A DNA stretch of 29,756 nucleotides from Spirogloea muscicola. Taxonomy: Eukaryota; Streptophyta; Zygnematophyceae; Spirogloeales; Spirogloeaceae. How positions within the stretch are numbered: position 1 is the stretch's first letter; every line of letters begins with the position of its first letter. A model generated the notes under the pieces. It was not told the DNA's origin. It searched no databases and saw only the letters and a program-made list of their open reading frames with translations. The position numbers and the translations under genes were made by a program. The stretch lies in contig WELB01000311.1 of assembly GCA_009602725.1 (NCBI GenBank), forward strand, positions 67,171 to 96,926, given 5' to 3'. Below, one piece after another: positions 21,353-29,756 of this stretch.

Positions 21353-23677
21353 TTAATAGCCATATTGTCTAGGACAAGTGTTGACAACACCATCGAGTGG
21401 ATTGCAAGCACCTATTGGTGTGTCAAATGTGGTTCCTAAAGGACATTGCACGTGATCAATGTCAGTGCCATTGATACATGTACAGAAGGTCCTACAAGAA
21501 GAGTCGGAGTAGTCTGGCACAAAGCCACTGTAACCTGGGTATGGGGAGCAACACTTACTGCCAGGTAGGGCAGGAGAACCAGGCACTGCCCCAAAGAGAG
21601 TTTGTCGGGAGTATCATGCCACTACTCACAAGGAGAGAAAAGGACCCCTACCAAGAAGACAAATCTGGAGTCCAAGTGAACAATGAGGTGTCCTACGAGC
21701 CTGCCAGTAAGAGAATTCTGAATGCAAGATAGCAAAACAACCTGACAACGACCTTTGCGGCCAAAAGAGAGTAATCAAGAAGGACCAGTATTTCAGAATT
21801 TACGGCATGCGGACTTTCTCCTGCTATTTATTGATGAGGCGAGGAAGAAGAGCTGTTGTTGGGCAATGTCATATATTGGCAATGTATTGAACGAGAAATT
21901 ACCTGAAAGTTGGGAGGTGATGGAGGAGGAGGAGGAGTTGGTGGAGGTGGTGGGGATGGAGGAGGGTGTCCGGGAGGCGTCAATGCCTGTACACAGAAAA
22001 TCAGATAATTTCTCCATCGTAATCAGTGCTCTCTAGCAGTCTTTACCACTCTAGTACACAGTCCCTGCACATATAGCTGACTGTGGGGTCAAATTGCCTT
22101 CCGGTACCTGAATTTGGCAGGAACCCAGAAGGGGATCCCAAAGTGCTGGCAGAAGGAAGAGCCTTGAGTAGGCTCCAACTAAATTGTAATTGAAGGTCCC
22201 CCAGCTATTGACGCCAACTTTGACATCAATTGAGCTTGAAGGGCCACTGTAGATCCCATTACACAAGTCTGCGACTCCCTCGAAGCCTGATGGCCCATAC
22301 TTACCCCAACTCTGACCTACTAACGGGTCAGTTGCCGTCTGGACGAGGAGCTGGCTCAATCTGCCTATCATGGCATCCAGCGCTGGATTGCCACGTGCGC
22401 TGGTTGTCACAATCCTAAGCGACCCGGAGGCTGTTGTGTTGGGTATGCATGCCCCTCGGCAGGATGGGGAGCCCAAGCCGACGTTAATGAACTCAACTCC
22501 ATAGTAGTTATTATCAGTTTCATTGATATATGTTCCAAGGAAGTGACCTCCGCAGGTCGTGCACAGATTATCCACTTCTATATCTGGACTGCACGGAGGT
22601 GGAAGTATCCAACTGAAGATGTTCAGTGTGTGTCATATACTTTTCTTAGTAAGGTGCATGCATATGGCAAGTGGCAGTCACAGAGACGACAGCTCCATGT
22701 TCTGGCCTCCCTATTCGAAGTACGATGAGCTGCTCCAAGAGTCTTGTGAACAGAAGCAGAGGGTAAGAGATACCTCGCACCTCTTACCTGGTCATTATAA
22801 CGTAGAATGCTCCCAGCTCAAATGGAAACTGGCCACTGTCAAACTTGGCTATTAGAGCATTGTACAGGTCTTGCTGAGTGAGTGGACCATGGCCAACTGA
22901 GTATCGATCAACAATTTGCCTGCCTAAAAACAGCTGAGAGTTCACATTGAGCCCGTATATGTCTTTGTACCTGCAAAGAGGCACGCAGATGAAGTTGGAC
23001 TTGCCAGCTCTTCTGTGCTGCCTGGTCAAGGTATGAGACGAACGATCTTTCAAACTGAGGGCATTCTTGTACCAGCAGAATGCATTCCTGAAGAGCAAGA
23101 CCACTGTCAACATGCGAGACTACACTGGTACAGCTGAAGTAAGCATGGTTTCTTATACGAAGCATTAGGGAAGCAAGGATCTGGGATGGAGGCTGCTACA
23201 AGCTCACATCATATCACCTACACACGCAGACTGCAAGCGGGCTGTCAACAGAGAGAGATTGCAGGTGGACTGGACAGTCTCAGAGAAGTGATCTGTCATA
23301 CATAACCTGGGAGCCACAATGGTCAAAGGATGATAATAGCAGGGAAGCACACGTATAAGTGGCACTGACCTCGTTGCAATTTGCCACCAGTTGTATACGC
23401 TCTTAGACTTGCCCATGGCGTGCTTCTTCTGGAGCGATTGGATGAAGGCGCTGACGAGCCAGCGGTCGCCGAACCGCGGCCAGTTGCCGTAGAAGTAGAG
23501 GTAGACGGGGGAGTCGACCGTGATGACGGGGCCCCCGAGGAAGTCGATGCCCACCGAGTACGGCCACTGCAGCTCGTAGTCGTTGGGGCCCGTGACGAAG
23601 GGAACGTCAGCTGCCTCGACGGGCAGGCTGAGCCAGGCCAGCAGGCCGAGCAGGGTGGTGGCCATCACGCCGGCCAT
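21353..23677 (-). CDS. EXORDIUM-like gene B: secreted PHI-1/EXO domain + Pro-rich linker + CBM14-like module
   Basis: Exons in transcript order: 23677-23370, 22970-22788, 22588-22108, 21986-21903 and 21585-21353. The first four join in frame. The start at 23677 gives a clean signal peptide (MAGVMATTLLGLLAWLSLPV then EAAD); an earlier in-frame Met (MSHSV) would place a hydrophilic stretch before it. EXO-domain landmarks are DFLGGPVITVDSPVYLYFYG, VYNWWQIATR, VDRYSVG, MTSPDIEVDNLCTTCGGH, LLVQTATDPLVGQ, YNLVGAYSRLFLLPALWDP and GSCQIQ. The 28-codon linker exon is PPPSPPPPPTPPPPPSPP. The last exon encodes CC-x17-C-x3-C-x-C-x10-C-x12-C-x9-C with CPLGTTFD, like peritrophin-A/CBM14. The linker exon ends in phase 0 but the last exon needs phase 1 at its only good acceptor, so a microexon or a broken frame is possible. 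Confidence 0.8.
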
Positions 23678-24891
<1,214 letters not shown>

Positions 24892-27232
24892 ATGGACCAC
24901 GGTTCCACTTGCCGCTGCTTCTCGCAGTGCATCAAGAGTAGGCCGAACACAAGAAGCAGGGTCGTCAAAGCGTCTCGAGCGGCTGTCCAAGCAGGAGGCG
25001 TGTCAGCATGGAATGCTGCAACGACAGGGTCCCACAGACGACCTCGAGAGCAGCGCTCGCCTCTCTCGGCAGCTCACAACGTGTTGGTGGTCGTCCTGCT
25101 CATCATGGCCAGATCATGCTCACCCGCCGCCGCAGCAAAGCGCATCAGCCCGGTTTACCTGCCAGAGCAGCGCCAGAGCGCCAGCCTTCTGCCAGCTGCT
25201 GCTGCTGCCACGCTGAGCAGCTCGTTTGCACCTTCACCAGCTATCTCGCAATCACCTGCCCCTAAGACCCATGGGCTCGTCTACAACGGAGGGCCCATCG
25301 TCTATGGCCCCCTTAACGTCTACATTTTGTGGTACGGGAACTGGTCAGCTGAGCCCGCAAAGCAGATTGTGCGGGACTTCATCACGTCCCTTCACAGCAG
25401 CAGCAACTTCTCTAGCCTGCCCACAGTGGCTGGCTGGTGGAGCATCCTCACAAGGCAAGTCGTTTGCACCAGCTTAATTTTGTGACTCCTGCTCCTGTAA
25501 GCGTGACAGACAGTGCATTTGCATGTGCTGCAGCAGATTCAGACTTCTATGCATTCTTTTCACCTGCCTTTAAGGTCCTGTGCAGATTATATGACAGCCT
25601 TGGCAACCACGTCAGTGGCCAGGTCGCTTTGAAGGGGGAGGCAGTAGATTCTTACAGCTTTGGTACACAAATTTCAGATGCTCAGGTGTTCAGGTAAGAA
25701 GTTGCGCCAATGCGAACAAAGTAATATTTATTTCCAGCTCTCATAGGAATCTAAATCTTCTACCATCAATTTAGAACAAGACTCTAGCAGAACACGAGTA
25801 GGTGCAAGCCTGCTCTCTGGTGGATGATGCGCCAACCTCCCAGACCACTTGCACCGCTGTGGTCATCTTGCTCGTGTGCACCCAGAAGCCTGCACCGCTT
25901 GCTCCTTCGGAACGTTGACTAGATGGCCGCTTGGCCCGCGTTGCTACTGAATCAGGATAATTGCGGGACAGATTATACAAGGAAAGCTTCCGCTGGACAC
26001 CTCTGCCGTGTACCTTGTGCTCGGGAGCGAGGATGTCGTGGAGACCTCGGGGTTCTGTACCAACTACTGCGGCTGGCATGACGTATTCTACTTCATCTCG
26101 ACCCTCGCAAAGCCTGTGAAAAGCTATTTCCAGTATATCACCACCATCGTTGACGCCAAGGCTGCCAAGCAGCTGGCCGGCTTTGCGGGCGAGACTCTGG
26201 CAATGAAGATGGCTTTCATTGGAAACGCCGCGACCCAGTGCCCAGATGCTTGCATTGGCTCAATCTTGGGAGGCTTCCAGGCGTCGCCCAATGGCAACGT
26301 TGGCGTCGATGGCATGATCAGCGTTATCGGTCACGAGGTAAGAGCCATGTCGTACCTGCAAGAATTGTAGAGATGCTGCACCAGCATGTGAGTATTCGTT
26401 AACGCGCTTCCATGGACTGCTGCCTGGCAGCTCGCAGAGTCTGTGACCGACCCGGTAGACGGCTCCGGCTGGACCGACGGGCCCGAAGAAGAAGTTGGGG
26501 ATCTGTGCATCTGGCAATTCAGCACCGCTGTGCCACCTCCGGTGCCACCAACAGCGGACTTCACAGGCGGCGCAGCTGGAAGGACATACGAGTACAATCT
26601 GGTTGGCGTGAACTCCAGGAAGTTCCTAGTGCAGCTGCTTTTCGATCCTTTCATCGGAGCCTGTGAGCTGCAAAAGCTTCCCATACCACCGTCGCCGCCG
26701 CCGTCCCCACCGTCGCCACCTCCGGCTGTCAGGCCGCCGCCTCCACCTTCTCCACCGAATTGGAAGGTGACACACTATAAGCTTGACTTTGTCTTCAATT
26801 TGTGTCACACAGGTTGCAATTCTGCTACGTTTGCCTCCTCCTTTGCCAGAGATATGTTAACCTTATCTTGGCTGCTTGTCTACCTGATCGCAAATATAGC
26901 AAGCATGGTCCATGTCAAACTTAGCGCTGCAAATTACTCAGATAATTAAGCGAAACAAGAAGTTGCTCCTGGTGCAGTGCAATACATTGCCTGCACCGGC
27001 TAGCAGCACCTGTTGTGAGGCAGGGGGCGATGGCAGCTACGGTTTCTATGCCAACACAGCTGACATAACATGCCGATCCTACTGCATATGCGTCAACGGC
27101 GCCGACCTAGGACATGTCAATTGTCCACTGGGAACGATCTTCTTTGTGAACACCTGCCAGCCTATTGACAACATCTACGTGGTGTGCCCTCCTCGGCCTC
27201 GCGCGCCCAGCGCAGTAGGCCTGTTGCCATAG
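24892..27232 (+). CDS. EXORDIUM-like gene C: secreted PHI-1/EXO domain + Pro-rich linker + CBM14-like module
   Basis: Exons 24892-25454, 25586-25693, 25956-26337, 26431-26766 and 26978-27232 (TAG) join in frame to about 547 residues. The hydrophobic stretch NVLVVVLLIMARSC (near 25078-25120) is the probable signal or anchor. It sits far from the only upstream ATG, so the start is uncertain and a 5' exon may be missing. EXO landmarks are YNGGPIVYGPLNVYILWYGN, GWWSILTR, DSYSFG, LGSEDVVETSGFCTNYCGWH, MAFIGNAATQCPDAC, GVDGMISVIGHELAESVTDP, DLCIWQF and YNLVGVNSRKFLVQLLFDP. A PPSPPPSPPSPPP linker leads to CC-x18-C-x3-C-x-C-x10-C-x10-C-x9-C with CPLGTIFF. Intron 1 (25455-25585) has a GC donor (ACAAG|GCAAGT). 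Wall localisation and chitin binding are inferred. Confidence 0.82.
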
Positions 27233-27525
27233 GAACCTCGCTAGTAAATTCCGATGCCCCATACCAACCCCAGACCAATGTCACGCACCTGCTAGGTAGC
27301 TGCGATCAGGGGCTGCACGGAATCTGGTGACTTGCAGCCAAAAGCTTCAAAGTGACAGGACCTCGCACAGAGAAATAAAAGACGCTGTGACTCCTGGCCA
27401 TCGGCCTTGACAAGATTGCACCCAGAATAAGCATTTGGATCAAACATCAAAAGCCCGCCCAAGCCTTTCACTAATAATTTGTCACGGTACATCCAGAGCT
27501 TGCTAACATGCGGCAGTCAGCTGCC

Positions 27526-29500
27526 TCAGCTGGCCAGTCCTTTGCCTGTATCTAGCGTAGGCTCTTGCAAGCTCGTGTCTGTGCCAGCTGCGCTGCCTTG
27601 ACCAGCATCACCGTTCTGCTTGCTGTCCCTCTCCTCGGCCCTTGGAGGCGTGGACGGCCCGTTGACTGCACTGTCCTCGCCCTCGTTCAGATCCCTTTCC
27701 GCACTACGTTCTTGCACACTTTCTCCGCTAGCTTTCCTCTCAACCTCTGCCTTAAATTCCGCCTGGTTCTCATTGCTCGTGGCAGTAGCAGTGGCCATCT
27801 TGCTGGAACTCCTTGAGTCCTTCTCCTTCTTGTCAAACTTTAACTCTCCTGCAGAGGTCAAACGATGAGCAAGATCAATTGCTTGCTGCTGCATTGCCGC
27901 GGTCAGTCGCAACTCAGGAGTGTGAAGATCCCAATACACCAGAGCACGCTGCATTAATGGAAACACATCTGCAAAACTCATGACACAAACATCAACAACT
28001 ACAGTGGCAATACATCTGTAAAGCGCATTCATGCTGACAGGTATTCATACCGGCAGGCTTCTCTGGCTTATTCCTTAGCATTTTCCGCATGTCATATGCA
28101 TCCTCATTGTCGGCATAGTACTTAGCCTCAATGTCATGTATCCTTTTTCAGCATCAAGGACACCAGAAGCCTTAGAACCAGCAAAGCAGAAATCATGTAA
28201 ATGTTGCGACGGCATAGGAAGCTGGTGCACCGCTAATTCAGCCATGTCAATGAGCTGCTCAGAGTGATTCCTTCAGATTATATTGTTCTGAAGCATGAGT
28301 TAGCACTGGAGTGGTTATTAGCAGGACCTACTTGTATCCAAGGGTCTCTGTGTACAAGTGGAAGGCTGCTCGGTTGCTCTTGCGCACATGCAGTGAGACG
28401 TACTCTGCCCCAAAGACCTCCCCCATGGCACTCTCTGGCCATACATTTCCAGGAATACACTAGTGCCAACCATCAGTCGTGGGAGGAGCTGAAGCTTGTA
28501 TAATGAGAGGGGCTGACTATGCAATTGAGGCCAATGGGAGAAGAGACTGTGCAGTGAGCACGAGTAGAGGAGCTTCACCAAGATTACAGCTGAGGCAAAA
28601 CAGGGGGCAAAGCAGTGGACCGTCCTGCCCTCTTCTGCAGCCAGTGGCCTGTGTGATCCAGCTCACGGTGCAGACACAACGGCGACAGGGACTCACGGGC
28701 GGCGCTCATGAGCTTGGTCGCCAGGCCGAGCTTGCGGTGCGTGCGGAGGACCGCTAGGGAGGTGATGTGGCCGTGGGGCTCCGCAGACTCCTCGTCCCTG
28801 CCGCGTCCGTGGCTCGGCAGGCGTCAGGGAGCCTGCCAGGGGCTGGACATGGCAAGTGGGTGCTGCTGAGAGCCGCATAAGCATGGATGCTAATTGCCGT
28901 GTCGGCCGGCTGTGGCAATGAGAGACGGGTCCCGCACATCTTGGCCAGCACGTAGCCGACGATCTTCTTGTTGTAGTCCTCGGCGACGTACAGCAGCTGC
29001 GGCCAAGACAGTATGTGGTACAAGTAGTACTGCAGCGCGCACGAAACCCAGTTGAGCGTGACAGTCTCAGTCTCAGTTTCTGTCAGCGCAACTGGAGGGC
29101 GGCGGCACAGCGGCAGGGATGCCCAGCGACGCTGGCCGCGACAGCGGCGACGGAGGGTGACGAGGACCCCTCACCTTCATCTGGTAGTTCTCCGGCAAGC
29201 ACATGAGGTTAGTGCTCTGCATCGCAAGTAAGTCTTCAACCTGCGCCGCGAAATGGGCACAGGAATGCAGCCGCAGCCATGGCTGTCACAAGGTGCAGCA
29301 ACCCCAGAGCCAGGGCCTCTATCTCATAAGCTGGAGCGGAGGTCAGTTCGTGACGAGGTGCGGCGCGCCTTTGCAGCGCAAGTCGTGGTCTTGCCAGCGT
29401 CCTGCTTGTCACAGGGAGCACTCCACGATGGCGGCAGCGGCGGTAGCGGCGATGGCAGCTTGGCCTGAGTACTCACCGTCGCCTGTCGAATGCACACCAT
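27526..29500 (-). CDS. NAA10: N-alpha-acetyltransferase 10, NatA catalytic subunit (7 exons)
   Basis: The enzyme transfers acetyl from acetyl-CoA to the N-termini of nascent chains and works with NAA15 at the ribosome. Exons in transcript order: 29500-29477, 29240-29175, 29029-28938, 28797-28697, 28434-28332, 28142-28051 and 27968-27526 (TGA). All phases agree, giving 306 residues. Landmarks are [120 protein letters not shown] and [21 protein letters not shown] is the acetyl-CoA pyrophosphate-binding RxxxxG/A motif of the GNAT fold. The catalytic domain ends near residue 160. The last 145 or so residues form a Ser/Glu/Lys-rich, probably disordered tail longer than in plants or animals. The gene is convergent with EXORDIUM-like gene C, 293 bases apart. 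Confidence 0.93.
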
Positions 29501-29508
29501 CTTGACGA

Positions 29509-29541
<33 letters not shown>
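29509..29541. repeat. (CCG)n triplet run in the 5' leader of NAA10
   Basis: About eleven CCG triplets begin nine bases upstream of the NAA10 ATG (minus strand), with a second run of about seven CGG at 29648-29670. They probably lie in the 5' leader or promoter. Confidence 0.8.
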
Positions 29542-29549
<8 letters not shown>

Positions 29550-29756
29550 AGCTGGGACGGGGGAGGCGCCTGAAGCGTAGGGTTTCGGAGGGCGGAGTGG
29601 GGGGGGGAGGGTTTAAGAGACGGGCTTTTGCTTTCCATTTCAAACGCCGGCGGCGGCGGCGGCGGCGGCGAGTCCGGGGCTCTGAGCGCCGCCGCCGTCG
29701 CCGCTGCTGCGCGGAGCGGCGGGGCTCCGCCATGGGGCCGGCAGGCTGAGGGCGCC

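Overview
The window looks like nuclear DNA of a green alga, most likely a trebouxiophyte (Coccomyxa/Chlorella-like). This is an inference from four things: a plant-type plastid phosphoenolpyruvate/phosphate translocator, plant-type TTTAGGG telomeric repeats, dense short introns in GC-rich genes, and secreted proteins with SPPPP-type hydroxyproline-like linkers. No bacterial-style operons, tRNA or rRNA genes were seen. I rebuilt six spliced genes by hand from homology and splice sites, giving 37 introns, three of them with GC-AG borders.

Layout. 1-2793 (+): plastid PEP/phosphate translocator (PPT), its 5' end cut off by the window edge. 3987-6604 (+): a PAPS/nucleotide-sugar transporter of the SLC35B2/B3 (plant UTR2/UTR4) group. 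7.5-9.8 kb: broken copies of a LINE-like retroelement. 11211-11552: a short non-autonomous DNA transposon with perfect terminal inverted repeats and TA flanks (pogo/mariner-like MITE). 12145-16198 (-): EXORDIUM-like gene A, with a 696-base assembly gap inside its proline-rich linker. 16.9-20.9 kb: more retroelement pieces in both orientations, subtelomere-like tandem repeats and an inverted telomere-repeat junction. 21353-23677 (-) and 24892-27232 (+): EXORDIUM-like genes B and C, divergent around a 320-base (GA)n tract. 27526-29500 (-): NAA10, the catalytic subunit of the NatA N-terminal acetyltransferase, convergent with gene C.

The most unusual content is the trio of EXORDIUM-like genes. 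Each encodes a secreted phosphate-induced/EXORDIUM domain, then a pherophorin-like Pro/Ser linker, then a six-cysteine module that reads like a peritrophin-A/CBM14 chitin-binding domain. I know of no plant EXORDIUM protein with that C-terminal module, and the set may be a family of cell-wall proteins that bind amino-sugar polymer. The second unusual item is a retroelement family whose 3' region carries repeated GGGCTGG...CCAGCCC hairpins and whose truncated copies lie head to tail, as if each inserted into the 3' end of another.

The two transporters at the left belong to the same drug/metabolite transporter superfamily but act in different compartments. I see no evidence that the neighbours form one pathway. 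All exon boundaries are predictions made by eye.
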